64,000 nucleotides of DNA from Chionis minor (Eukaryota; Chordata; Aves; Charadriiformes; Chionididae), in the NCBI GenBank assembly GCA_013398295.1, contig VZSF01000866.1, forward strand, positions 690,565 through 754,564, read 5' to 3'. Below are positions 56,101 through 64,000 of this stretch, piece after piece. Both the position numbers and the translations under genes were made by a program. Under the pieces are notes generated by a model, which was not told the DNA's origin, ran no database searches, and was given only the letters and a program-made list of their open reading frames with translations. How positions within the stretch are numbered: the stretch's first letter is position 1; every line of letters begins with the position of its first letter.

Positions 56101-59100
56101 TTAAGTAGTTTATGGATCTTAGGGAAATAAAGACGACTACGTCTCTGAAGTCACCACATTTGCATGGATCAGTTTCCATTTGTTAGATTCTTCTTAAACA
56201 CTTTGATATTAAACTTGCACAAAAAGGAGGAAAGCTAAAACATCTGTATTTACCAGTTTGGTTCACATGGCATTAAAGGCCTGTTAAAACAGCCAAGAGG
56301 CAAGATATCCTCTATTAAAACAAAAAAAAGTTGGCATTCATTTGAATCGCTGTATTGCAGTATTACAGCTGGAGAGATTAACTTACACATTATTTCCACA
56401 TAGTTTCCAGCCTCTCCCTAGGTACAAATTTGATTAAATTATAATGAGATGCCTCAAAACTGTTTTCTCACAACAGTAAACACTAAAAAGAAATTTAGTC
56501 TTACATCTGGGCAACATCCACATCCAACAACATTACTTAGAAGTCTCCAAACATTATGCAGCAAACATCATAACAATCATCAGGAAAACAGTTACCCTTT
56601 TTGGTTTCCCAAGACTAGTGCTACAGGGAGAACTGCTGCTCACTATGTTCTAGACATAGTAACACAAAGAAAACCACACAGAATGCTATTCTGCAGACTG
56701 TAAAAGGAAAGAGGATTATTAGCCACTTGATGTCAAGATGCAACAAAAAGAAGCATTTAATCACTCCGTTCTCTTTTCATAATACAAATCAGTCATATCT
56801 GCAAGTAGCAATACATTGTTTGCAAAGAAAGTGCCAGGAATTGATGTGTTTTTAAATCCGTATTACAGGAAATAAGTGGAGGGGTTTATTTTGATTAATA
56901 CAGCAAAGCTGCAGCCACTTTGGAACCAAAGCAGTTAAAAATATACATCTCTTAAATTAACGGTGATCAATAAAGGAAGTCCAAGAAAGTTGTGAATTAG
57001 CTGCCTTAAGACCCACCAGTTCAACCCACCCACACTGAGTCCAGATCAATTTCATGTAATTGGCCTGATCCTGTAAACTAACAAGGGCCAAGAAAAAATG
57101 AAAGCATCAGCAACTCCCTGGCTCTGCTGACAAAGGACCAAGAAGTGTTTCATAGTGCCTTGCCAAATAAAAGCCGACTTTCACACAAGTTAAACAGTAT
57201 GCATTAAATCATGTATCAAATAATTACATCATTTGCTTAGATCCATCCCAGGCCTCCTTCGTAGAGATATTACAATTCAGATAAATCATGACCGTTCGGT
57301 AATTATTGATCCAACAGACTGTCAACGTAAAGACCTAATCTCAGCAGCAATTCTCAAACTTGAGTAGTGTGGCTGCACCACTAAGAGAGTCTGCGTGTGA
57401 CATTACTGCAGCAGCTATTTAGCATGACACAATCTGCTTCTTCACCCTCCAAGTAAGCTATTAATTGCCTGTATTTAAGCATTAGTCCTATTCTGTTACT
57501 GTCTTTGAGTTGCCTTTCCAGAGCATACACATCTGAGGTTCAATCCTCCAGGGTGCTCAGTGCTCTCACTGCTAGGGGAGACCACAGGAGGGAGAGATTG
57601 CTCAGCATCTCTGTGCTTGCAGAATCACGCCTCTGTCAGAAGACAAGGCCAAAAAATGTCAATAAAAATCAAATCCATAAATAAAAGTTGTTCCTAAATC
57701 AACATCTGGATTTCTTCAGAAAAAAATTCAGACAGTGAGCCAGCTAAATGATCTCAGAAGATTTATTTATACAGTCCTGACAAGCTGGAGCTATTTTACT
57801 TATTCCTGATACTCAGCATAAATGTTTCATCTCAAAGAAGCTCTGTAATTCTTAATTATAGCTTTTTATAGCGCTCTAAATCAATCTCTTCCCTTTGTGC
57901 TACTTAAGTCCCTTGCCCCTCTTTGGCCCTGACTCAAGAAGTGAATCCTCAAGCACAGGAGCTGTGAAGAGTAGGACAGTGGAGGTATGATGCTTATGAA
58001 TGTCTTAAGTATCTTACTGGACTAGGACATTTTCTACATTTGTACACTTTAAATCAGTCCTCTGAAAGCTCTCTTAGATTGAAAACCCCTCTTCTCTGTG
58101 GTAGTCTAAATTCCTCCTCCCCTAAGGATGTTTGTCAGTCTGAACACCACTTCTGCAAAGTACCCTGAGGAGCTCCCTGCTTTCTCATCCACAGCACTCC
58201 TACTCTGATCCACGACAGAGATCCTACACATCTGTCCTGCCAGACAGGACCTCAATACCCTAGACTGACTCCAAAAGCTGCTCCACACACACACACACAC
58301 ACACACACAATTCCTGCTCCCCCAGCCCTGGTGCCTCTGGCCTTTTCTTAAGGCTCTCCATTTTCTCTATCTCATCCACAGCCCTGAGAGCAGCAGTACC
58401 AGGAGACAGCAGGTGATGACAACAGAGACTCTCTGTGCCACAGCCTTGCAAAGGTGCAAGAAGAGCTGAGACCTCCAGGCAGAAGAGCTCTGCAGGGTAG
58501 GAACGCAAACAGCATTGCTGTAGTCAGCCAGCCAAGTGCTGCCAATAGCAAGGGGGAAGATGCTCCTTTAGGGCCCACGGTCTTTAAGTCATCTCAGAAG
58601 AGACCATGGTATTTCCAATAGCACCTCTCAGGCTCTTCCTCACCTCTGGGAAACACTGCAGACTCCCTGCTTCAAAATCTGAAAATGTTTATCCTGTTCT
58701 CTTAATCATATCCTCACTGTCTTCCTCATTTCTTTTCCAAGTTTTTCAGTGAACACACTTCAATGCTTCCAGATTTTCTCCCATACAGCATTCAAACACA
58801 CACACACAAAAAGAAAAAAACCCCCACACATGCAGTTGGGCTTTAAAGCCAATATAATGCTTGCATCCCTAGCAAGAACTTTCGATTTCATTATGCAACA
58901 GCTAGAAGGCAGAATTGCTAAAAAATCCCATCTCAGCATCTTTACCTTCCAATTCAGTATGCACATCCCAGTTTTTTTTAGTTGGGCTTTTTTCCCCCCC
59001 TAAATGAGACTGGTACCAATTTTTCCTGCATTCTTTGCAGCACCATTGTAATTTTTCCTTCAATGTTTCCAATCCTTCCTACAGATTTCACAAGTTTTAC

Positions 59101-62100
59101 TACTATATGTAACTTCTTCCAGTTTGTATTAAAGCATCCATGTTCACATTACATCTGTGTCTTTTTCTTGATAACTAGAGACCAGAATTTAAAAATAGCA
59201 ATAATAAGAATTTCAGAACCTGGTGTAGACTTTCTCTCTGTCCTACCCATGGCTTGCATGCACCTGCAGTTTCTCACTCACTTTCAAGAGAGACAGCTGA
59301 AAATGTCCAGCAACATGCGACGCCTGTTCAACTAGAGCAAAGGAAGACAGCAACCAAGCTCTTCCATTCATTCTCGTTTTGAAAAGGAAGCAGCTCATAG
59401 GGTCCAAACCTACAGGAAGAGACTGGGTTAGTGGCTGGGGACAGTCAGAGAACAGAGCAGCCAAGTACCACAGAGACAAAAGGAATAAGAGGGAGAAGAA
59501 AAATCTGGTTCCTCTCCAAAGTCATTCTTCTATGACCACGTGTGAGCTGAGCAGTGAGGCTCCTGAACAGCACTCACACCCAAATCATTCTACAATTGAT
59601 GATTGTTGCAAGTTCACTTGCAAATCAAGCTAGACAATAACAGAACACGTGTTACTTTCCATTTACTAATTTTGCTACCACTATTTCTAGAGCAATCTAA
59701 TTTCTGGCATAAGAAAACATATTACTTTAGCAGAAAACATATAACAATAAAATGGTGATTAGAGAAAGACTGCTTAGTCTTAATGGTGCCAGAAACAACT
59801 ATAGAAGCATACTCTATTATAAACTGTAATTATATTGCTCCTTAAAAACAAGAAATAACAGTATCTCAAAATGAAATATGTACTGTACTATAATAATTGT
59901 GAAAGGCATTTTCCCCGACCTAAAAAAAGACTAGCTAGGCAATCCACTCAAAGGGTTGGTCCAAATCAAGTCATAAAACATACGTCTGAGCACAAATTGG
60001 CAAGAGCAGCGCAAGAGACTTGTTTATTGAAACTGAACAAGAGCTAAAGGGATTCCTTTTAGTTTGATTAGCAAAAAAGGACATGTAAAAGAACACTGCA
60101 AGATAAAAATCCCACAGCCTGACAAATTTGTTATTTTCAAATCACCTCTTTCTGACTACAAGCATCTCCACAGCAGGCATAAACAATCTGTGCTACAGAC
60201 CACCTATTATTAAGCAAGAATAACTATTTTTTTTCACCTTACACATGCAGGAAATGTTAACATTTACTTATACACATTTTGATGCATAAAACGCATACTC
60301 AGTTTAAATTTTATGTCTTTATGCACAAGAACAATTTAGGTGGTCAAGTTTCATTCCCTCTGTATTTGTTCTCAGCCAAATTGCAGCTTGTCCTAATACA
60401 TAAAACACTCACATCAGAGATTTAGTTTTGCTCCAGCATGTCTCACTGGAGGTAGACTCACTAAGAATGTAAAATATCTAAAGGCAGAAGGGCATCTGTT
60501 TTTCAAACTGCATTCATTTCCCTTAGCATTATAACTCGCCTGAGACTGTTGGATGTAACTCAACAGCAATAAACAGAAGTAATTTTCCAGAGATCAAAGG
60601 ACAAACAAGGATATTATTTTCTCTCTTTTTGATCACTGATCTAAAACTAATGTTTGGGAGGAAAAAAGTAAAGCATATTGAGTAATTTACTGATCAGTTA
60701 AATATCTTTTCAACAATCTTTTATAGATGATTTGAGCAGTCAGCTTCTCACAACAACTGGAGTTAGAAAGATTAATGTTCTGGACCACTTGAAAGCTGGC
60801 ACTCTAATTCTTCTTACAGTATAAACACTCATTTCCTACCCCGTTAATAGGTGATTGATGCTGAGCTATTCTAAACAAATTGTCTACCATATTATCCAAT
60901 TAATATTTTCTAGAGTTCAGAAATAGATAATTTAAAATGTGACTTAACATGCTTGCAATTCATGAAGCTATGGAAATATTTGTTTATTATTCCTTGAGAC
61001 ACAGCATCAACTTCTTTATATTTCTGAAAAAGCAAACAGTTGAATGGCTGTAAAGCAAGTGTCTTATTCCACATAAGTGATTTAGTCATCATTTTGTATT
61101 TAATTATTAATGCGTTACAGCAGCAGGCTATGCTTAGCGTGTTCAAGTGAATGCATGTGGCACAGAGAGGGTGCTGAATTACTGCCACAGTGCAAGCAGG
61201 CTGAGCAACTGATGGCCACCGAATGGTCGAGGTTGGAAGGCACTTCTGGAGACCAAGAGTCAGCTGCAGCAGGTTACCCAGTGGCATCTCCAGTTTGGTG
61301 GATGGAGACTCCACAACTGCTCTGAGCAACCTGCTCCAATGTTAAAACATCCCCACAGTAAAAAAAGTTTTTCTTATGTTCAGACAGCATTTTCTGTGTT
61401 CCAATTTGTGCCGAGACAGTGAGTATGCACATCAGAGTGAATACATAAGGTGCAGGAAAGGTGAAGATAGGCAATACTTAAAAAAAAAAAAAAAATCTAA
61501 TACATACATGAGCAAGTCAGTATGTAAAAGAAAGTTACGATCCCCTTCTCTACTAAAACCCTCCACTCAGCTTTTAAAACATTTATAGAAAACAAACTAT
61601 GCTGGGATGATTGCCTTTAAACACCTGCATGCAAAGATCCATGTAACTTTATAGCTGCTACATCTTAGAGCAGCGGTAGTTCATTGCAACTGCCATGACA
61701 AAGTGACCATCTTCATGAGCAGGATCCTCGATGACAATCCAATCAAATTTCATTTTTATGGACACGGAAAAAATTCTTAATGATTCTTACATTTCCGCCC
61801 ATACACAACAGAAAGGCACTATTCACAACCATAGATATAGGGATAAGACACTATTAAAACAAGCGTCACTGTTAGGTGGTATTTTTTCCTTGCAGATACA
61901 CTGGTTTTTCTCCCTCACAAATATTCTTATATTTGCAGGACATTTATATCTTCTCGGTACCAGAATGAAATACTTTCTGTGCCTGTGCAATATCTCAGGA
62001 AATCTGGAAGCGCGGGGGGTGTTGGCCAAGATCCCCGATAACTTTTTTTCCTCCCCCTAGAAAAATCCTTCATATGAACAAATTGAGTGATTTTGCCATT

Positions 62101-64000
62101 ATTTAGTTTCAGTCTGGGTCTGGTAAGATGACCTAGGAAGCCCATGACTCACTGGCAAAGGTATTTTTTATTTTCAAGGCAGATAACTGCTTTTGACACT
62201 GATTTGCTTTTGGGAAAGCAAAGGCAATGTTATAATTTTGTTTTAAAGAATGATCCAGTGGACAGGTCTGCACCAAGGATTTGTACTGTACCTTGAGTCA
62301 TAGTAAGTAGCTGCGCATCCAACAGAAGTACAAGATTAATCAAACAAGCACCAACCATTTCTGCTCTGCAAAAATATAGGAGCATTTCTAGTAATTTTCT
62401 ATTAGATGCCTACACATTACTTTACCAATAAAAAGAGAGCATCACTTAACCTGTAACTGACACGTAAAAAATGAGGTGCTACTGTTTCAAGCTTATTAAA
62501 TTATAGGAGGGTCCAGAAGTACTTGAGCAGCTCTTATGCCCTCAAAGCACCACCTTAGTAGTACAATTGTTAACATGGGAGTCTGAGACTAGTATAAGTG
62601 CCATGCAACTACCCCAAAAGGGAGGCAAGAATCTCTCCAGGAACGGAGGAAGAATGCTTCAGCAAAGAGGAAAAAAGCCAGTTGTTGCAGAACTTTGCCT
62701 TCTTGTTTACAGTTTTTCAAACATGCATTTTCTTTACACTATACTTAATGTGGATCTGTCATTGCTGTATTCCACAACAACTGGCTTGTTTAGTGGCAAG
62801 TTGTTGCAAAAAAACCCCAGCACTTTTAACAAGAAAGCAACAAGATGCCTACATAGAGTATAGTTTTGAGTTTATATTTCCAGAAAAAAAAAGTATCAGC
62901 AAGCTGTCACTCTAGAATATTCATAAAGGTCACGGAGCAGAGGAACACAGCAAAATCAACAACTATTCATGCAAGTCATTATCTTAGTGTTTCACAATAT
63001 AAATAAAATATACTGAAGTGATCATAAAGGCTAGTAAATAGTCACAATCAGCACTGCTTCATGCCATATTCTCCACATCCTGAGGATCAAGGGCTCTGGC
63101 CCTTAGAACATAAGTATGGCTTGTGCTAATGTCTATGAATTAACGAATGCCAACACAAGAGCCCAGCACAACTTTCAAGCTCGTCTATGGGTACCACTAC
63201 ATACCCAGATTCACGATCCAGCACCTTCACTTTACCTAGCAGTTAGGGACAAGCCTGCTCTGGAAACTGTACATTCATAGTAGAGAATCCAACTGGGACT
63301 CCTAATTTGGGGCCTTTACCAAGTGACACAAAACCCAGCTCCTGGGACAGAACACCAGTGTCCTCCTCAACATGTCACTAGTAATCAAAATGCTGTTTCC
63401 TTGTGGTATTTATTGCTTGTGAGCTTGTGTGGCAGCAAGAAATCAGGCACAGAGAATAACAAGTAAGGATAAAGTGGCCAATGCACTGATTTCCAGCGCG
63501 CAACATACTAAATGTATTTTGAATTTCCTACCCAGGAATTATCTGAGGTGCATGCTGCTTGCCTTTTTTTTTTCCCTTCAGAGCCAATTAATATCTTTTT
63601 TGGCTAAATAACTCCACAGTGATACACACTTCTGTTTCAGGAGAAGGCTCGAGTCCAGTGTAGGTGGCGAAGCTGCAGCAGAGCACTAACAAGTACGAAA
63701 GGTGCCCTTACATTCCTCGGTTTCCCAAGGGCAACACAGGAGACACAGCACACGCCCAGGGGGAGCCAGGAGAGGATGGCACCGCACTGAGCTGTGCCAC
63801 AGAGCGGGACTCAACTCCAGCAGCTGAAATTATAAATAGAACGCGGGTTTTTTCGCACCGCTGAAGAAAAGTAAACGGCCCGGAAGCTAGGGAAGTCCTT
63901 AAAGTCAAGCTGCGCCCTGGCATAGCTAGGGAGACCCCACAAGGGAGGGGTCCTGGCGAAGCTGCCCCGCGGTGCCCTGTGGGGTGACCTGCCCTCACCT
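28968..64000 (-). CDS. MTX2: MTX2 (metaxin 2), whole gene; exon 1 almost entirely outside window
   Basis: Metaxin 2 is a mitochondrial outer-membrane-associated protein with a glutathione-transferase-like fold. It binds metaxin 1 on the cytosolic face and works with SAMM50 in the SAM complex that inserts beta-barrel proteins; human loss of function causes a progeroid mandibuloacral dysplasia. Nine exons in the window join with consistent phases to give codons 14-276, collinear with human MTX2 as I remember it (263 residues). Landmarks are [73 protein letters not shown] and [16 protein letters not shown]. Residues about 30-100 form the thioredoxin-like N-terminal part, and about 125-250 the helical GST-C/metaxin part. 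All introns are GT-AG. The coding frame has no internal stop or frameshift. The only clear departure is a C-terminus about 13 residues longer than human. MTX1 and MTX3 are paralogues but diverge far more. Identification is very secure. Confidence 0.97.
30239..30814. repeat. Left copy of a perfect 576-base direct duplication
   Basis: The sequence starting GTGAATCTTTTCACATG and ending TTTCAGTAA is repeated without any difference I can find 964 bases to the right, including an 11-base A run and an (AT)13 tract. This copy joins directly to exon 9 and is probably the true location. Confidence 0.95.
30743..30768. repeat. (AT)13 microsatellite
   Basis: Thirteen uninterrupted AT units flanked by CC and GG, in intron 9. 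The same tract appears at 31707-31732 in the duplicated block. Confidence 0.95.
30827..30903 (-). CDS. MTX2: MTX2 exon 9 (residues 182-207)
   Basis: The 77-base exon encodes [20 protein letters not shown] and YFFNK, plus two bases of glutamine 207. The acceptor is TGTTTTGATAG and the donor CA|GTAAGT. It appears identical to human as remembered. It lies 12 bases from the left copy of a duplicated block; the right copy of that block lacks the exon. Confidence 0.96.
31202..31202. other. Assembly gap or unresolved base (N)
   Basis: A single N follows a run of 25 T and marks the left border of the duplicated block. Confidence 0.95.
31203..31778. repeat. Right copy of the 576-base duplication, bracketed by N bases
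   Basis: An exact copy of 30239-30814, with one N immediately before (31202) and one N immediately after (31779). Identity across simple repeats plus N at both borders suggests a redundant contig placed in a gap rather than a biological duplication. Confidence 0.95.
31707..31732. repeat. (AT)13 microsatellite, duplicate
   Basis: Copy of the 30743-30768 tract within the duplicated block, of identical length. Confidence 0.95.
31779..31779. other. Assembly gap or unresolved base (N)
   Basis: A single N marks the right border of the duplicated block. Confidence 0.95.
32093..32218 (-). CDS. MTX2: MTX2 exon 8 (residues 140-181)
   Basis: The 126-base exon, phase 0 at both ends, encodes [20 protein letters not shown], then [20 protein letters not shown] and EQ. 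The start was set at ATT after CTAAACAAAG because this restores the ITHxR residues of human and the phase with exon 7; a second AG 14 bases further in would break the frame. The donor is CAG|GTCAGT. The [10 protein letters not shown] segment is highly conserved in metaxin 2. Confidence 0.95.
32219..32613 (-). other. MTX2 intron 7
   Basis: A 395-base AT-rich intron between the 39-base exon 7 and exon 8. Nothing else was recognised. Confidence 0.85.
32614..32652 (-). CDS. MTX2: MTX2 exon 7 (residues 127-139), a 39-base exon
   Basis: This very small exon encodes [13 protein letters not shown], corresponding to human LYLQWCDEATVGE. It is phase 0 at both ends, so skipping it would remove 13 residues without a frameshift. 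The acceptor is CTGTTCCTAG and the donor is a consensus GTGAGT. It lies within the helical domain. Confidence 0.94.
32653..34210 (-). other. MTX2 introns 5 and 6 (746 and 719 bases, around exon 6)
   Basis: Intron 5 (33465-34210) is AT-rich and featureless. Intron 6 (32653-33371) contains a GC-rich patch at about 32840-33080 with short open frames on both strands; nothing protein-like was recognised. Both are normal GT-AG introns. The coordinates span exon 6, which is listed separately. Confidence 0.8.
33372..33464 (-). CDS. MTX2: MTX2 exon 6 (residues 96-126)
   Basis: The 93-base exon, phase 0 at both ends, encodes [20 protein letters not shown] and [11 protein letters not shown]. It covers the linker to the helical GST-C-like domain and its first long helix. 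The acceptor is TTTTCCCCATTAG and the donor GAG|GTACAG. One conservative change from human is visible (aspartate for glutamate). Confidence 0.96.
34211..34287 (-). CDS. MTX2: MTX2 exon 5 (residues 70-95)
   Basis: The 77-base exon completes glycine 70 and encodes [20 protein letters not shown] then FVKAK. The acceptor is CTCATTTTACAG and the donor is AAG|GTAGTA. The VPF segment corresponds to the cis-proline loop region of GST-like folds, and SELGPIVQF starts the following helix. It appears identical to human in this stretch as I remember it. Confidence 0.96.
34288..37481 (-). other. MTX2 intron 4
   Basis: A 3.2-kb intron holding the perfect 148-base tandem repeat at 34981-35421. The rest is unremarkable, and no other element was recognised. 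Confidence 0.85.
34981..35421. repeat. Tandem repeat, three identical copies of a 148-base unit
   Basis: The unit begins GTTAAAGCTTAATACAAGTG and ends CTTTCGTGGGCGTG. It starts at 34981, 35129 and 35277, and I find no difference between copies; the third stops a few bases short. The unit contains CpGs and one HindIII-like AAGCTT. It lies in MTX2 intron 4. A 61-codon open frame appears twice only because the unit repeats; it is not a gene. Confidence 0.95.
37482..37554 (-). CDS. MTX2: MTX2 exon 4 (residues 46-70)
   Basis: The 73-base exon encodes [20 protein letters not shown] and MSPS, plus the first base of glycine 70. The acceptor is CTCTTTGTTTCCAG and the donor is a consensus GTAAGT. Only one residue differs from human as remembered (glutamine for lysine in LPIKVV). 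The segment is the helix-strand unit of the Tom37/metaxin N-terminal domain. Confidence 0.96.
43155..43279 (-). mobile_element. CR1 LINE 3' fragment, about 125 bases
   Basis: ATCATAGAATGTTTAGGTTGG and the following CACCTCCCACTAGACCAGG match the same CR1 type as the 22.2-kb copy. Only the extreme 3' end is present. It lies in MTX2 intron 3, sense to the gene. Confidence 0.92.
43929..43957. repeat. A-rich tract
   Basis: A run of A with single C interruptions in intron 3. No retroposed body was recognised beside it. Confidence 0.85.
47615..47648. repeat. A-rich tract
   Basis: Nearly pure A with two G interruptions, in intron 3. It could be a simple repeat or the tail of an unrecognised retroposed sequence; no retroposed body was recognised next to it. 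Confidence 0.85.
48268..48352. repeat. TA-rich simple repeat
   Basis: Degenerate TATATA/AAATA sequence with two similar segments built on AGTATATATAAATAAATA, in intron 3. Minus-strand open frames rich in isoleucine and tyrosine are products of this repeat. Confidence 0.85.
49386..49432 (-). CDS. MTX2: MTX2 exon 3 (residues 30-45)
   Basis: The 47-base exon encodes [15 protein letters not shown] after completing codon 30. Joining it to exon 2 makes glutamate at 30, where human has glycine. The acceptor is preceded by a long T-rich tract (TTTTTTTCTTTCAACAG) and the donor is CAG|GTAAAA. It forms the first strand and start of the first helix of the thioredoxin-like domain. Confidence 0.95.
49433..50411 (-). 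other. MTX2 intron 2
   Basis: A short AT-rich intron of 979 bases between two small exons. No repeat or other feature was recognised. Confidence 0.85.
50412..50459 (-). CDS. MTX2: MTX2 exon 2 (residues 14-30)
   Basis: The 48-base exon encodes [15 protein letters not shown], flanked by the second base pair of an alanine codon and the first base of a glutamate codon. The acceptor is TCTTCTTTCCACAG; the donor is G|GTGGGT. The exon matches human residues 15-29 except for one alanine-threonine change. It lies just before the thioredoxin-like part and is followed by a short intron of 979 bases. Confidence 0.95.
58284..58309. repeat. (CA)13 microsatellite
   Basis: Thirteen uninterrupted CA units in intron 1. 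Confidence 0.95.
61221..61412 (-). mobile_element. CR1 LINE 3' fragment, about 190 bases, diverged
   Basis: GAATGGTCGAGGTTGGAAGG, GGATGGAGACTCCACAAC and TTTTTCTTATGTTCAGA are recognisable CR1 3' segments in order, with substitutions and small deletions. It lies in MTX2 intron 1, sense to the gene. Confidence 0.85.
63641..64000. promoter_or_regulatory. CpG-rich edge of the MTX2 promoter region (start of intron 1)
   Basis: By eye about 17 CpG dinucleotides occur in the last 360 bases, far more than in the rest of intron 1. Density rises towards the right edge, where exon 1 ends. This fits the downstream shore of a CpG-island promoter whose core would lie beyond the window. Minus-strand open frames here run within intron 1 and are not a separate gene. 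Confidence 0.6.
63999..64000 (-). CDS. MTX2: MTX2 exon 1, last two bases and donor site
   Basis: Read on the minus strand, the last bases of the window are AG followed by GTGAGGGCAGG, a good splice donor. Exon 2 starts in a phase that needs one preceding base, and human exon 1 ends in a G that begins an alanine codon. A G here (position 63999) joined to CC of exon 2 restores the alanine of the human sequence [10 protein letters not shown]. The start codon and about 38 coding bases would lie beyond the right edge. The assignment rests on the phase match and position; no other exon 1 candidate was found in the window. Confidence 0.7.

Larger units (their letters stand above)
50460..63998 (-). 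other. MTX2 intron 1
   Basis: A 13.5-kb intron, AT-rich with scattered short open frames that show no codon pattern or family resemblance. It contains a (CA)13 microsatellite, one CR1 fragment near 61.2-61.4 kb, and the CpG-rich stretch near exon 1. I see no nested gene or structured RNA. Confidence 0.85.

Noticed and set aside
63708..63998. A 96-codon minus-strand open frame at the right edge
   Set aside because: It begins with GTG at the exon 1 donor and runs into intron 1 of MTX2.

Overview
The window is vertebrate nuclear DNA, most likely from a bird. The evidence is a split gene with GT-AG introns, generally AT-rich non-coding sequence with isolated CpG-rich patches, and 5'-truncated CR1 LINEs whose 3' ends carry the octamer-like repeat read here as TCATAGAA. 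CR1 is the dominant repeat of birds, and also occurs in crocodiles and turtles. The species cannot be fixed from the sequence. Two single N characters and a perfectly duplicated 576-base block show that this is a draft assembly.

The only protein-coding gene I can support is MTX2 (metaxin 2). It lies on the minus strand and fills the right half (about 28,660 to the right edge). Nine coding exons can be read with matching splice phases: 50412-50459, 49386-49432, 37482-37554, 34211-34287, 33372-33464, 32614-32652, 32093-32218, 30827-30903 and 28968-29178. The donor of exon 1 sits at the extreme right edge, so only two coding bases of exon 1 are inside. Joined, the exons give codons 14 to 276 of a 276-residue protein, if exon 1 encodes 13 residues as in human. 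Metaxin 2 works on the mitochondrial outer membrane with metaxin 1 and SAMM50 in beta-barrel protein assembly.

The left part (1 to about 28,660) lies downstream of MTX2 and holds no gene I can support. It contains three recognisable CR1 copies, GC- or CpG-rich patches (5990-7050, 14780-15250, 24400-24690) and two stretches that look like conserved regulatory DNA (13242-14260, 18580-19250). In human and mouse MTX2 is the gene next to the 3' end of the HOXD cluster and in the same orientation. If this order holds here, HOXD lies beyond the right edge, and the left part is the start of the regulatory gene desert called T-DOM, known for HOXD limb and trunk enhancers. This is inference from synteny.

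The introns of MTX2 contain two more CR1 fragments, a perfect three-copy 148-base tandem repeat (intron 4), simple repeats, and the duplicated block in introns 8 and 9 that is most simply an assembly error. I found no tRNA, rRNA, CRISPR, endogenous retrovirus or intact transposon gene. I see no convincing new molecular system. The most useful items are the assembly duplication, the longer MTX2 C-terminus, the tandem repeat, and the candidate regulatory blocks downstream of MTX2.
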